From DASQHY01 sp035602605 (GTDB lineage: Bacteria; Acidobacteriota; Terriglobia; Acidiferrales; UBA7541), in the NCBI GenBank assembly GCA_035602605.1, contig DATNLZ010000069.1, forward strand, positions 62,001 to 126,000: DNA of 64,000 bases, read 5' to 3'. The position numbers and the translations under genes are program-made. Of this stretch, positions 16,784-25,588 are shown one piece after another (the first letter of the stretch is position 1; every line of letters begins with the position of its first letter). Under the pieces are notes generated by a model. That model was given only the letters and a program-made list of their open reading frames with translations, had not been told where the DNA came from and did not search any database.

Positions 16784-18277
16784 TCAGAATTTGCGCGTTT
16801 CCTGCCGTGACCACCGCTCGATCACCACTTTTGATTCCGTAAAAAACTCCACGGCATCGCGCCCCTGTCCATGCAGGATTCCAAAGAAGCTATCCTTCCA
16901 GCCGCTAAAAGGAAAGTAAGCCATGGGCGCAGCCACTCCGATATTTATCCCAACGTTTCCCGCCGGCGCTTCGTACCGAAACTTTCGCGCCGCAGCTCCG
17001 CTTGTCGTGAAAATCGAAGCCTGGTTCCCGTAAGGACTCCGTCGCAGAAACTCCATGGCCTCCTCTACCGTTCTTGCGTGCACCAAGCTCAATACTGGTC
17101 CGAAGATTTCAGTCTGTCCAAGATTGCTTTGAGCGGGCACATCATCAAGAATCGTTGGGCGCACGAAGTTGCCCCCTTCATGACCCGCAATCTTCGCCTT
17201 CCTCCCGTCCACAACCACCTTGGCACCCTGCGCCGCCCCAGCGTCAATCAGCGATTCAATGCGCGCCTTGCTGTCGCGCGTAATCACCGGACCCATCTGC
17301 ACACTCGCCTCTAAGCCATTCCCCACACGAATAGCCGCCGCCGATTCGGCAATCGACTCGCGAAACGCTTTCTGAGCTTCGCCGACGGTCACGGCCACAG
17401 ACACTGCCAGGCACCGCTGCCCCGCGCAGCCGAACGCGCTATCGCTGATGACTTGCGTGGCCATTTGCATGTCTGCGTCCGGCAAAATGATCACATGATT
17501 CTTTGCGCCGCCCTGGCACTGCATTCGCTTCCCATTTGCTGCGGCACGCGCGTACACATATTTCGCCACTGGCGTCGAACCCACAAAACTAATTGCCCGC
17601 ACCGTCGGATGATCGAGCAGCGCATCCGACGCAGCCCGTCCCCCATTAACTAAATTCACGATGCCCGGCGGCAGCCCGGTTTTCTCGATCAGTTCAAACG
17701 TGCGCTTCATCGTCAGGGGCACGCGTTCTGAGGGCTTCAGCACAAACGTATTCCCGCATGCGATCGCGTACGGCAAAAACCAGAACGGTATCATCGCCGG
17801 AAAATTAAACGCAGTGATCGCTGCCACCACACCGAGAGGCTGTCGGATCATGAACTCATCGATTCCCGGCGCCACATCTTCAAGGTTGTAGCCCTGCATC
17901 ATTGTGGGAATGCCGCAGGCGACTTCGACATTCTCAATGCCGCGGCGCAGCTCGGCGCGCGATTCCGCCAGGGTCTTCCCATTTTCAGTCGTCGTCAGCC
18001 GCGCCACTTCTTCCATGTGCTCTTCGAGAAGAGCCTTCAGCTTGAACAGGTATTGGATGCGCTCCTCCGGCGGAGTGCGCCGCCAGGCAGGAAAAGCTGC
18101 CGCCGCTGCCTCGACGGCGACTCCCACATCGCTAGCCCCCGAGAGGGGTACTCGCGCAAGCGTTTCCCCAGTCGCGGGGTTGGTAACCTCTTGATACTCC
18201 GCCGCCGCCGGCCGTCGCCACTCCCCTTGGATATAATTCCGTAATTCTTCTATTTGCGAAGGCGCACTCGTGCTCAT
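16784..18277 (-). CDS. mmsA: CoA-acylating methylmalonate-semialdehyde dehydrogenase
   Basis: This is a 497-residue NAD-dependent aldehyde dehydrogenase of the MmsA type, converting methylmalonate semialdehyde (from valine) or malonate semialdehyde (from inositol, beta-alanine) to propionyl-CoA or acetyl-CoA. Seen: ITAFNFPAMIPFWF and the NAD-site FVLKPSERVPLT; SFVGSTPVAKYVY; the nucleophilic Cys in FGCAGQRCLAVSVAV; EIFGPVLS; and NVGINIGVAAPMAYFPFSGWKDSFFG, characteristic of the CoA-dependent branch. The start at 18277 has AAGGAA at good spacing and a frame open from 18349 adds only noise. It stands alone without other valine or inositol genes nearby. Confidence 0.92.
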   Translation of the reverse strand: MSTSAPSQIEELRNYIQGEWRRPAAAEYQEVTNPATGETLARVPLSGASDVGVAVEAAAAAFPAWRRTPPEERIQYLFKLKALLEEHMEEVARLTTTENGKTLAESRAELRRGIENVEVACGIPTMMQGYNLEDVAPGIDEFMIRQPLGVVAAITAFNFPAMIPFWFLPYAIACGNTFVLKPSERVPLTMKRTFELIEKTGLPPGIVNLVNGGRAASDALLDHPTVRAISFVGSTPVAKYVYARAAANGKRMQCQGGAKNHVIILPDADMQMATQVISDSAFGCAGQRCLAVSVAVTVGEAQKAFRESIAESAAAIRVGNGLEASVQMGPVITRDSKARIESLIDAGAAQGAKVVVDGRKAKIAGHEGGNFVRPTILDDVPAQSNLGQTEIFGPVLSLVHARTVEEAMEFLRRSPYGNQASIFTTSGAAARKFRYEAPAGNVGINIGVAAPMAYFPFSGWKDSFFGILHGQGRDAVEFFTESKVVIERWSRQETRKF

Positions 18278-18601
18278 GGGTTGGTTCCTTTCGCGGGTCG
18301 CAACGATAATATGCCGCGCTTCCGCATCACGCAATAGCCAGAATCGCACTGGAGAGCTTCGATGCGGCGTGTCAGCCAGGTCATACCGAAGCGCCCCTTT
18401 CGCTTTGCGTTTCCTATGCTCGTTTCGGATATCACCGGATACCTTTTATCCCGGGTCTTTCTACGGGAAATCCCCGATTATCATTTCGCGCTCTAACGAG
18501 CACACTGTGCTCGGCCTATGGTTTGGTTAACCTCTTTCCCATGGTGCCTCGGCCTATCGGAAGTAAAATCTTGGCCCAGCTCAGAGGAGAAATAGGAAAA
18601 A
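18278..18601. other. Divergent promoter region between mmsA and the BON lipoprotein gene
   Basis: A 324-base gap that must hold both divergent promoters. The clearest element is a 7-bp inverted repeat, CGAGCAC ACT GTGCTCG, at 18497-18513, about 90 bases upstream of the lipoprotein start; it resembles a repressor half-site pair. No convincing -35/-10 pair was found and no gene is supported here. Confidence 0.45.
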
Positions 18602-19153
18602 ATGAAATTACTAAGACCGTTGTTTGCAGTCATGTCTTTACTCATCATCGGATCCTTGGTCGGATGTTCAAATTCGCCCACGAAGTCGGCCGACGTTTCC
18701 GGAGACATCCGCAAATCGTTGGATCAGGCCAATCTATCGAACGTCAAAGTCAGCCAGGATCGGGACATGGGAGTTGTAACACTCACAGGCGACGTTCCGA
18801 ACGATGCCGAGAAGGCCCGAGCCGAATCGATCGCTAAATCGCTTGCCGGGACCCAGGTCGTCTCCAACCAAATCGCGATCCGTCCTGAGGGTGCGGAAAG
18901 TGACGCCAAGAAAATTGATTCCGATCTCGACAAGGCTATCGAGAAAAACCTCGACGCCGTTCTGGTTCAGCACAAATTGAACAAAGACGTCTCGTACGAC
19001 GTGAAGAATGGCGTGGTTACCCTCAAGGGCGATGTGGTCTCAGCGAGCAGACGCACCCAGGTTGAAAAACTCGCGACGACGGTGCCCAACGTAAAGCAGG
19101 TCGTCAACGAGCTGCAGGTTAAGGGGCAAAAAGCCAGCTCGACCAAATCATAA
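18602..19153 (+). CDS. BON-domain lipoprotein
   Basis: This is a 183-residue envelope lipoprotein with two BON domains. Seen: a lipoprotein signal with lipobox LVGC at about residues 18-21, then BON 1 (about 30-95, VTLTGDVPNDAEKARAESIA, VVSNQI) and BON 2 (about 108-175, GVVTLKGDVVSASRRTQVEKL, VKQVVNEL). BON proteins such as OsmY or DolP bind phospholipid or protect the envelope under stress. The start at 18602 follows AGAGGAGAAATAGG. It is a single-gene transcript, ended by a strong terminator 55 bases downstream. Confidence 0.92.
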   Translation: MKLLRPLFAVMSLLIIGSLVGCSNSPTKSADVSGDIRKSLDQANLSNVKVSQDRDMGVVTLTGDVPNDAEKARAESIAKSLAGTQVVSNQIAIRPEGAESDAKKIDSDLDKAIEKNLDAVLVQHKLNKDVSYDVKNGVVTLKGDVVSASRRTQVEKLATTVPNVKQVVNELQVKGQKASSTKS

Positions 19154-19207
19154 GCGGGGCGCACTAAAAAAACTCCTAAGAAAGCCTCGTGGTTCAGCAT
19201 ATAACGA

Positions 19208-19239
19208 AGCCCCGGCGTTTCAGGAGCCGGGGCTTTTTT
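19208..19239 (+). terminator. Intrinsic terminator of the BON lipoprotein gene
   Basis: AGCCCCGGC (19208-19216) pairs perfectly with GCCGGGGCT (19226-19234) around a 9-base loop and is followed by a run of six T. A textbook rho-independent terminator. Confidence 0.93.
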
Positions 19240-19348
19240 ACGTTTGTTGGGACAGACTCTTTTCGCAATCACCAAGACAGCTTCACCTCATCAGTGAACC
19301 AAGAAACACACATCTTATTATTTTTTCGTTATATTGCTTGCGCCGCGC

Positions 19349-19846
19349 ATGCCTAGACCAGCAGAACCCAAATCTCCAGCCATCATCGGGATCATCTCCG
19401 ACACTCACGGACTGTTGCGCGATGAGGCCGTGCGCGCTCTTCGCAGCTCCGACCTAATTATCCACGCTGGCGACGTAGGCTCCCCCGAAATCATCGCCAC
19501 ATTGCAATCGCTAGCCCCGGTAGTCGCAGTAAAAGGAAATACCGACATAGGCGCCTGGACGTCAGCTCTACCAGCCACGGCAGTCGCAGAAGCTCGCTTG
19601 GCAACAATCTACGTCCTCCACAATCTCAACGACCTCGATCTCGACCCCCTGGCAGCCGGCTTCCACATCGTTGTAAGCGGTCACACTCACAAACCCAAGC
19701 GTAGCGAACGCTCCGGCATCCTTTACCTAAATCCCGGAAGCGCCGGCCCTCGCCGCTTCACTCTCCCCGTTACAATCGCCCGGCTAAATCTAGCCGCCAC
19801 GCCCTGGCAAGTTGATTTCATCGACCTAGAGAGCACCTCATCGTAG
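19349..19846 (+). CDS. YfcE-type metallophosphoesterase
   Basis: This is a 165-residue calcineurin-like phosphoesterase of the YfcE/MJ0936 group. Seen in order: GIISDTHG (first metal motif), IHAGDVGS, AVKGNTDIG, and VSGHTHKP, followed by YLNPGSAGPRRF, the usual C-terminal signature of this subgroup. These small, dinuclear-metal enzymes hydrolyse phosphodiesters; the natural substrate is usually unknown. ATG at 19349 is preferred to an in-frame TTG at 19334 because only the former is a standard start, though neither has a good ribosome binding site. Confidence 0.88.
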   Translation: MPRPAEPKSPAIIGIISDTHGLLRDEAVRALRSSDLIIHAGDVGSPEIIATLQSLAPVVAVKGNTDIGAWTSALPATAVAEARLATIYVLHNLNDLDLDPLAAGFHIVVSGHTHKPKRSERSGILYLNPGSAGPRRFTLPVTIARLNLAATPWQVDFIDLESTSS

Positions 19847-19976
19847 ACGGGAGGAATTTCGGTTCGGCGATCTCGCGCCCATACAACAGTTCACAGGGTC
19901 TCGATCAAACCTCAGCGATGTGGAATTTCTGTCTCGGGTGTATCGCGGCATTTAGGATGCCTATAGAATCGTACCT

Positions 19977-20525
19977 ATGCGAGGCTACGCATACGCGATC
20001 CTTGCAGCCGGATGGCTCATCTGGTTGCTCCCCTTCTTTTTGGCTAAACGGCGCCGTGAACAGCCGGCGGTAGTGGATCGCCGCGCTCGTTGGGGTATGT
20101 TGCTAGCAGCTCTTTCCTACGCAATTTTATGGCAGAGCCGCTTCTGGGCAACACCGCTTCCAGCCTGGCGGATTGCGGTTTCCGTCTCGTTTCTTCTGCT
20201 CGCAGGAATTCTTTCCTGGACCGGCACACACTCTCTCGGACGTCAATGGCGAATCGACGCTGGGCTGAGCTCCGACCATGAACTCGTGATATCCGGCCCC
20301 TATAGGTTTATGCGACACCCCATCTACACTTCCATGCTTTTCATTCTGTGGGGCACCGGTTTCATGATCACGCCCTGGCCCATGTTGTTGCTTGCAACAA
20401 TCGTGTTCATGCTCGGCACCGAGATTCGCGTGCGCATCGAAGATCGCTTACTGGCTTCGCGCTTCGGCGACGCCTTCCGCGAATATCAGCGCCGCGTCCC
20501 CGCCTACATCCCCTTCGTGAGGTAA
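19977..20525 (+). CDS. Isoprenylcysteine carboxyl methyltransferase-family membrane protein
   Basis: This is a 182-residue integral membrane methyltransferase of the ICMT/PEMT superfamily. Seen: four to five hydrophobic segments and the C-terminal SAM-binding signature GPYRFMRHPIYTS, then the closing EIRVRIEDRLLASRFGDAFREYQRRV, in which the Glu and the FxxYxxRV pattern are conserved. In bacteria these enzymes methylate small lipophilic or isoprenoid-like substrates; the target is not known. The ATG at 19977 sits a few bases after a possible -10 (TAGAAT), so the leader may be very short. Confidence 0.87.
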   Translation: MRGYAYAILAAGWLIWLLPFFLAKRRREQPAVVDRRARWGMLLAALSYAILWQSRFWATPLPAWRIAVSVSFLLLAGILSWTGTHSLGRQWRIDAGLSSDHELVISGPYRFMRHPIYTSMLFILWGTGFMITPWPMLLLATIVFMLGTEIRVRIEDRLLASRFGDAFREYQRRVPAYIPFVR

Positions 20526-20688
20526 TCTCCACTCGCAATTTTTCCGATTCGGTGCGGACTCGTTGCCCTAGCGCCCAGAAAGGGCGTCATTCCCCGCGCA
20601 GCTCGCATCTCCGGTTCGGTACTACTACAACTCCGGTACTGAAACTTTGGCGCTCTCGGCCTATGGCACAGGTTCCCGGTGATTGGCC

Positions 20689-21126
20689 ATGCTATGCACG
20701 GTGACCCTCACTACGAACAGGCTGCGGCTAGACCTGAAGATAGCTTCAGCCGCAGTGCTAATAGCCCTGTTATTTACGCTATTCAGTTTCTCGGCCATAG
20801 ATGGAGGTTGCCCGCACGAGGGTCCGGACCATCGTCTTTTGGGCGGAACTGGATGCTGGATTCAGCGAAAGCTGACAATCGAGGGCGCCCAGTCACCAAA
20901 CAAAATATGGTCGTTCGATCTTGCGAAGGTTTCAATGCGCATCGATCCCAAGCATCCTCATCTGTTGATCGAGTGGCCAACACAATCAGGGAAGCTCTGG
21001 CGTTTCCGAGCCGGCTACCGTTGGGATGCCAATGCCAAAGCCTATATATTTCCGGCGATTGCGTTCAAAAAGGTCGAAGGACCGATGAAGGAATATCAAT
21101 CTACACGAGGCGCGAGGTCCCGATAG
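20689..21126 (+). CDS. Hypothetical protein with one N-terminal membrane segment
   Basis: This is a possible 145-residue protein with a single hydrophobic helix at about 17-36, then a soluble part with a Gly/Cys-containing loop (GGCPHEGPDHRLLGGTGC) and a beta-rich C-terminal half. No family is recognised. TTG at 20683 and ATG at 20689 are both possible starts and neither has a clear ribosome binding site. A longer overlapping frame on the same strand (20679-21239) looks like noise. Called because of the membrane segment and balanced composition; it may still be spurious. Confidence 0.4.
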   Translation: MLCTVTLTTNRLRLDLKIASAAVLIALLFTLFSFSAIDGGCPHEGPDHRLLGGTGCWIQRKLTIEGAQSPNKIWSFDLAKVSMRIDPKHPHLLIEWPTQSGKLWRFRAGYRWDANAKAYIFPAIAFKKVEGPMKEYQSTRGARSR

Positions 21127-21267
21127 CTTCCCGCGTCGAAAGTCCTTCTTACTACAAGGGACTTAGAATTCCAGGTAACTTCCGAAATCACTGTGCGATT
21201 TCACAGCGGAACCATTCTTCCCAATCAGCGGCGGCCTAGCCTCTAGCTCACAGACCTGTTTAAACCT

Positions 21268-21894
21268 TCACTCCGGACACGCTGCGCCGCCGTCGATCCA
21301 AACCCTCATCTGAGCTACCGTTTCCGGCCGTGAAAGAGGTGGTAGTGTGCGCCCTTCGCCGGGATTCCAACCCCAGCCAACAAGATCGTCTTTCGCAACG
21401 TGATCAAAAAGCGCTTCCACCGATCGTCCGCCATTCTGCTTTGGATCCTTGATCTGTTTGCAAAGAGCCGTTGGTGAAAGTCCAACAAACACCATCTTAT
21501 GCTCGGGTGGAGGAAGCGCCCACTTCGGATTTCCAGGGGGCATGTGCGCCCCTGGAAGATTCGTTGTTTGATGGCAGGTGTCGCACCGCATCCCGTACAT
21601 TCCGTGACCGTCCTTGCCTCGTTTTACGTTCTGAAGATGCACATGACTATCATCGCCCTGAAGCGGGGCATCGCCGGCGGGATGGCAATTCTGGCAGCGC
21701 GGCGAGGTGAGCACACGATACAGTTGCAGGAAAGCGGTACCAGAGGCATTTACGTCTGGCTTGGCCGCGCGTGTTGTCAATGAAGTTGCTGCCAAGGCCG
21801 CGACCGCGCCAAACCCAAAGATTGCGAGCATGCAAGTGATTGCTGGTTCGCTTATCCAGCGCCACCGCCTTCCATTCACTCGGAACCTAGTCAT
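21268..21894 (-). CDS. Dihaem c-type cytochrome of the Mo-hydroxylase operon
   Basis: This is a 208-residue periplasmic cytochrome c. Seen: an N-terminal membrane anchor or signal (about 15-37) and two CxxCH haem sites, CQNCH and CDTCH, about 45 residues apart, with several Met residues as possible axial ligands. It begins 17 bases after the stop of the molybdenum subunit on the same strand, behind GGGGGC. In such operons the cytochrome takes electrons from the 2Fe-2S subunit and passes them to the respiratory chain. An open frame extends upstream to 22242, but that part is antisense-like noise overlapping the preceding gene. Confidence 0.85.
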   Translation of the reverse strand: MTRFRVNGRRWRWISEPAITCMLAIFGFGAVAALAATSLTTRAAKPDVNASGTAFLQLYRVLTSPRCQNCHPAGDAPLQGDDSHVHLQNVKRGKDGHGMYGMRCDTCHQTTNLPGAHMPPGNPKWALPPPEHKMVFVGLSPTALCKQIKDPKQNGGRSVEALFDHVAKDDLVGWGWNPGEGRTLPPLSRPETVAQMRVWIDGGAACPE

Positions 21895-21911
21895 GGTTTC
21901 GCCCCCAGGTC

Positions 21912-24071
21912 TTACGCGAGATCCCTTGCACGAATTGGCAGCCGGCGAATACGCTTGCCGGTCGCCGCAAAAATTGCGTTTGCCAGTGCCGGGGCCACCG
22001 GGGGCACGCCCGGCTCGCCCACACCGGTGGGGTTCTCGCTGCTCGGCACGATGTGCACTTCGATTTCCGGCGATTCGAAAATCCGCAGCATTTGGTAATC
22101 GTGAAAATTTCCCTGCTCGACTCGTCCCTCCTTCAGCGTAATCTCGGTTTTCAGCGCCGCGGTCAGCCCAAAGATGATTCCGCCTTCCATCTGGGCCTTG
22201 ATCGTGTCCGGATTGATCGCCGTCCCGCAATCGACTGCGCACACCACGCGATGCACGCGCACCGTGCCGGATCTCTCCACCGACGCTTCGATTACCTGGG
22301 CCACGTAGCTATCGAAAGAAAAATGTGTTGCGATCCCGCGTCCCACTCCGCTTGGCGGCCTCGAACCCCAATTCGCCTTTTGCGCCGCCAGTTCGAGAAC
22401 CGCCCGCATTCGCGGCTGCTTCGCCAGCAGCGTGCGCCTCAGCTCATACGGATCTTTCCCTCCGGCATGCGCGACTTCATCGAGGAATGCCTCGACCGAA
22501 AACCCAGTGTGCGAGTGCCCTACCGAGCGCCACCATTGCACTGGCACGCCGATCGTCGGCGTGTGCAGATCCACTTGCAAGTTTGGTATGCCATAAAGGA
22601 TGTCTGCGGCGCCCTCGACGGAAGTGCTGTCAACCCCATCCTTGACTGTGTACGGCTCAAACGGCGTCCCCAGGGTGATCGATTGCCCGACAATGGTGTG
22701 CGTCCAGGCGACTGGATTGCCGCTCACATCCAGTCCTGCGACGAAGCGGTCATGCCACATCGGCCGGTACCAACCGCCCTTCATATCGTCTTCGCGGGTC
22801 CACACAACTTTCACCGGAGCTCGTGCGGCCTTGGCCACCTGAACTGCTTCCACCACAAAGTCCGAAGCGGGATTCGCTCGCCTGCCAAATCCTCCCCCGA
22901 GCAGTGTGGTATGAATCTTCACCCTCTCTGGCGGCAAACCCGCGGCTTTTGCTGCGTTCGCTTGGTCCACCGTCTCAAACTGAGTTCCCGTCCAGATTTC
23001 GCAACTGTCTGCGTGCAAGTCGACAACGCAATTCAGCGGCTCCATCATCGCGTGCGCCAGGTACGGAACATCGTACTCAGCAGCAATCGTCTTGGCCGCT
23101 AACTTGAGCGCCGCTGCGGGATCACCCATTTTCTTTGCGATCGTTCCGGGATTTTTCGCCAGCTCAGCAAAATCGCGCAGCATCTGCTCCGTGGAGAGTC
23201 CGACATTCGCTCCCAGGTCCCAATCGACAACGAGTTTGTCCCGTCCGATCTTCGCCGGCCAAAACCGCTCGGCAATCACCGCCACGCCGGACGGCACCTG
23301 CTCAACCGCCTTCACACCAGGAACCTTCAGCGCTTCACTCGCGTCAAACTTAGCCACTTTTCCGCCAAACACCGGCGGCCGAGCGATCACCGCCGTAAGC
23401 ATTCCCGGCACGCTCACGTCCAGTCCAAATTGCGCCGCACCGTTCGTCTTCGATGGAGTATCGAGTCGCCGCGTCGGCTTGCCAATCAGCGTGAACGACT
23501 TGCGGTCTTTCAGCGGCACATCCGCGGGCACCGTCAACTGAGCTGCCGCGTTCGCGAGCGAACCATACGTCGCTCGCCTACCCGTCGCGCCGTGAATCAC
23601 CAGGCCCTTGCTGACTTGGCAGCTCGAAGCCTCCACATTCCACTTGCGCGCAGCCGCTTCCACCAGCATGATCCGCGCGACGGCGCCCATCTTGCGATAT
23701 CGCTCCCACTCCGCCGGAGACGTCGTGCTCCCTCCGGTCATCTGCAATCCAAACACCGGGTGATTGTAGACTTTGTCGACCGGCGCCGCTTCGACGCGGA
23801 TTTTCGACCAATCGGCCTGCAATTCCTCGTTCAACAGCATCGGCAGCGAGGTGTAGACCCCCTGGCCCATCTCCGAGTGCGCCGAGATCACCGTCACGAT
23901 CTCATCTGCCCCGATGCGCACAAACGCATTGAGCGCAAACTCTTTTTCTACCGATGCTAGCGCGTCACTCCGCGCGCTTAGCGGCGCATACAAACTCACC
24001 AAAAGCCCGCCGCCAATGGCCGCGCCGGCTTTAATAAACTCCCGCCGCCCAACCATCGCCGGCACGTTCAT
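21912..24071 (-). CDS. Molybdenum hydroxylase large subunit (isoquinoline 1-oxidoreductase beta-like)
   Basis: This is a 719-residue molybdopterin cytosine dinucleotide-binding subunit of the xanthine oxidase family, IorB type. Seen: a twin-arginine signal GRREFIKAGAAIGGG at the start; FALNAFVRIGADEIVTV; the hammerhead region; LLGGGFGRRANPASDF; and the C-terminal GVGEPGVPPVAPALANAIF, containing the conserved catalytic Glu. Family members hydroxylate N-heterocycles or oxidise aldehydes, and IorAB-type enzymes act in the periplasm, the Tat signal carrying both subunits. The ATG at 24071 overlaps the TGA of the 2Fe-2S subunit (ATGA), so the two are translationally coupled. The substrate cannot be inferred. 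Confidence 0.9.
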   Translation of the reverse strand: MNVPAMVGRREFIKAGAAIGGGLLVSLYAPLSARSDALASVEKEFALNAFVRIGADEIVTVISAHSEMGQGVYTSLPMLLNEELQADWSKIRVEAAPVDKVYNHPVFGLQMTGGSTTSPAEWERYRKMGAVARIMLVEAAARKWNVEASSCQVSKGLVIHGATGRRATYGSLANAAAQLTVPADVPLKDRKSFTLIGKPTRRLDTPSKTNGAAQFGLDVSVPGMLTAVIARPPVFGGKVAKFDASEALKVPGVKAVEQVPSGVAVIAERFWPAKIGRDKLVVDWDLGANVGLSTEQMLRDFAELAKNPGTIAKKMGDPAAALKLAAKTIAAEYDVPYLAHAMMEPLNCVVDLHADSCEIWTGTQFETVDQANAAKAAGLPPERVKIHTTLLGGGFGRRANPASDFVVEAVQVAKAARAPVKVVWTREDDMKGGWYRPMWHDRFVAGLDVSGNPVAWTHTIVGQSITLGTPFEPYTVKDGVDSTSVEGAADILYGIPNLQVDLHTPTIGVPVQWWRSVGHSHTGFSVEAFLDEVAHAGGKDPYELRRTLLAKQPRMRAVLELAAQKANWGSRPPSGVGRGIATHFSFDSYVAQVIEASVERSGTVRVHRVVCAVDCGTAINPDTIKAQMEGGIIFGLTAALKTEITLKEGRVEQGNFHDYQMLRIFESPEIEVHIVPSSENPTGVGEPGVPPVAPALANAIFAATGKRIRRLPIRARDLA

Positions 24072-24538
24072 TTCGCCCTCCGTTCGCTCCCCAACTCCGC
24101 CGCTCTGTGAATGGCCTTGCGAATTCTCGGGTAGGTCCCGCAGCGGCAGATATTCCCGCCCATCGCCTCATCGATATCTTTGTCCGTGGGCTTTGGGTTC
24201 TCCGCCAGCAGCACTGCCGCACTCATGATCTGCCCTGATTGGCAGTACCCGCATTGCGGCACATCCAACTCGATCCAAGCCTTTTGCAGCGGGTGCGTGA
24301 GGTTAGGCGACAACCCCTCAATGGTGGTCACGTGTTTGCCTGCCGCGCGCGATAGCGGTGCTACGCAAGATCGAATCGCCTTCCCGTCGAGGTGCACTGT
24401 GCACGCTCCGCACAGCGCCATCCCGCAACCAAACTTTGTACCTGTCAGATCCAATGAATCTCGCAAGACCCACAGCAACGGAGTCGACGGGTCGACGTCG
24501 ACCTGCACTTGCTTCCCATTTACAAAAAAACTTGTCAT
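24068..24538 (-). CDS. 2Fe-2S subunit of the molybdenum hydroxylase (IorA-like)
   Basis: This is a 156-residue two-cluster iron-sulfur subunit. Seen: the plant-type ferredoxin motif GTKFGCGMALCGACTVHLDG with its last Cys at RSC, and the C-terminal cluster CGYCQSGQIMSAAVLL then GGNICRCGTYPRI. It relays electrons from the Mo centre to the cytochrome encoded downstream. It has no export signal and would travel with the Tat-targeted large subunit. The start at 24538 has GGGAG seven bases upstream; a frame open from 24571 lacks support. First gene of the three-gene operon. Confidence 0.93.
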   Translation of the reverse strand: MTSFFVNGKQVQVDVDPSTPLLWVLRDSLDLTGTKFGCGMALCGACTVHLDGKAIRSCVAPLSRAAGKHVTTIEGLSPNLTHPLQKAWIELDVPQCGYCQSGQIMSAAVLLAENPKPTDKDIDEAMGGNICRCGTYPRIRKAIHRAAELGSERRAK

Positions 24539-24809
24539 GTGTGGTCTCCCTCTGCCGTTTTTTGGCCACAAGCTTCGGGTTCGCGGGTTGGATGAAAGTA
24601 TTGGGCCTCAGGTTACTAGCTTCCTGCAGATTTCCACAGCGTCCCCCTCCCAGACGGCACCCTAAGCTAACCAAACCGTTGCAGGGTATTGGGCCGAGGG
24701 CGCCTCACCCTTGGAGGTGTTTTGCGCTTCCGCTAGGCCCCGTAAACACGCGAACTATTCAGAGCGAATCAACGGCGGACGCTTTTCGATAAACGGCACT
24801 TACACCGGG

Positions 24810-25574
24810 TTAACGGGCCAGGGTTTGGACCCACCTGGCGAAGGCGTGCCAGGCGGCGTTCTTGCCGATGGGTATCCTTATCTGTTGCACGAAGATGAGG
24901 AAAGAACTCGCCCAGAGTGTAGCGTGATGAACTTTGCGTGTGGACCAAAGGTCGTAGGCCACCAGGTATAAGCAGGAAGATGTAGGAGAACAGCGCTGCC
25001 ATCGGCGTTTTTCCTTGGATGATGACCAAGGGCCAACGGGCGATGGCGGCGATCATCCGTGCAATCGTGGCTACAAGGATGAGACGCTTGTGCGCCGGGG
25101 GATTGGAGCGAGCGCGGAAGGCAAAAGAATGAGCGTTGCAAAAATCAGTATGTCCGTAATGGGGATTATGTAGAAAAATTTGGGATCGCCGCCCGCCGGG
25201 CCCGCTTCCCTGACGAGCAAATCGGTGGCTGCCAAAACGCCGAGGATAACCATGAGACATGCCAAGAGGAAGCCTGCAATACCGAGGCGACGATGGAGGT
25301 CCACGCGACCGGCCGAGACTAGGGAGGTTTGTGTGAGGAGCAAAAGGATCCAACAGGAAAAGGCCGCCCCGTGCACGTGAATGATCAGACCGGGTAGCGG
25401 TGCGTGAAACACTCCGGCGAGATAGTAGGTGCGTGCGAAGCCCACAAACACCGTGGACAGCATGAGCAGGGCCATGGCCAAAAAAAGAGATGGTCGAAAC
25501 GGCGACCTGGCAGGTCTGTCGCAAGCTTTGTGGGTTCGCTCGGATGTGGTGCGGCGGTGACCATCCTCCATCAT
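24810..25574 (-). pseudogene. Four- to six-helix membrane protein gene broken by two frameshifts
   Basis: Joining three reading frames recovers one continuous membrane protein of a family I recall from Acidobacteria. Part 1 starts at ATG 25574 or 25571 (no strong site) and runs through LSTVFVGFARTYYLAGVF, HVHGAAFSCWILLLLTQTSL, VDLHRRLG and PITDILIFATLI. A frame change near 25125-25135 leads to SFAFRARSNPPAHKRLILVATI and ALFSYIFLLIP; a second near 24963-24972 leads to VAYDLWSTRKVHHATLWASS and WHAFARWVQTLAR, ending at the TAA at 24810-24812. The result has the normal end of the family, so either two real indels inactivated the gene or the assembly contains two errors. It follows glk by 14 bases, as last gene of the sugar-phosphate block. 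Confidence 0.75.
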
Positions 25575-25588
25575 CCACACGGTATTTC

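Noticed and set aside
22053..23102. 349-codon open frame on the plus strand
   Set aside because: Antisense to the molybdenum hydroxylase subunit; no recognisable domain.
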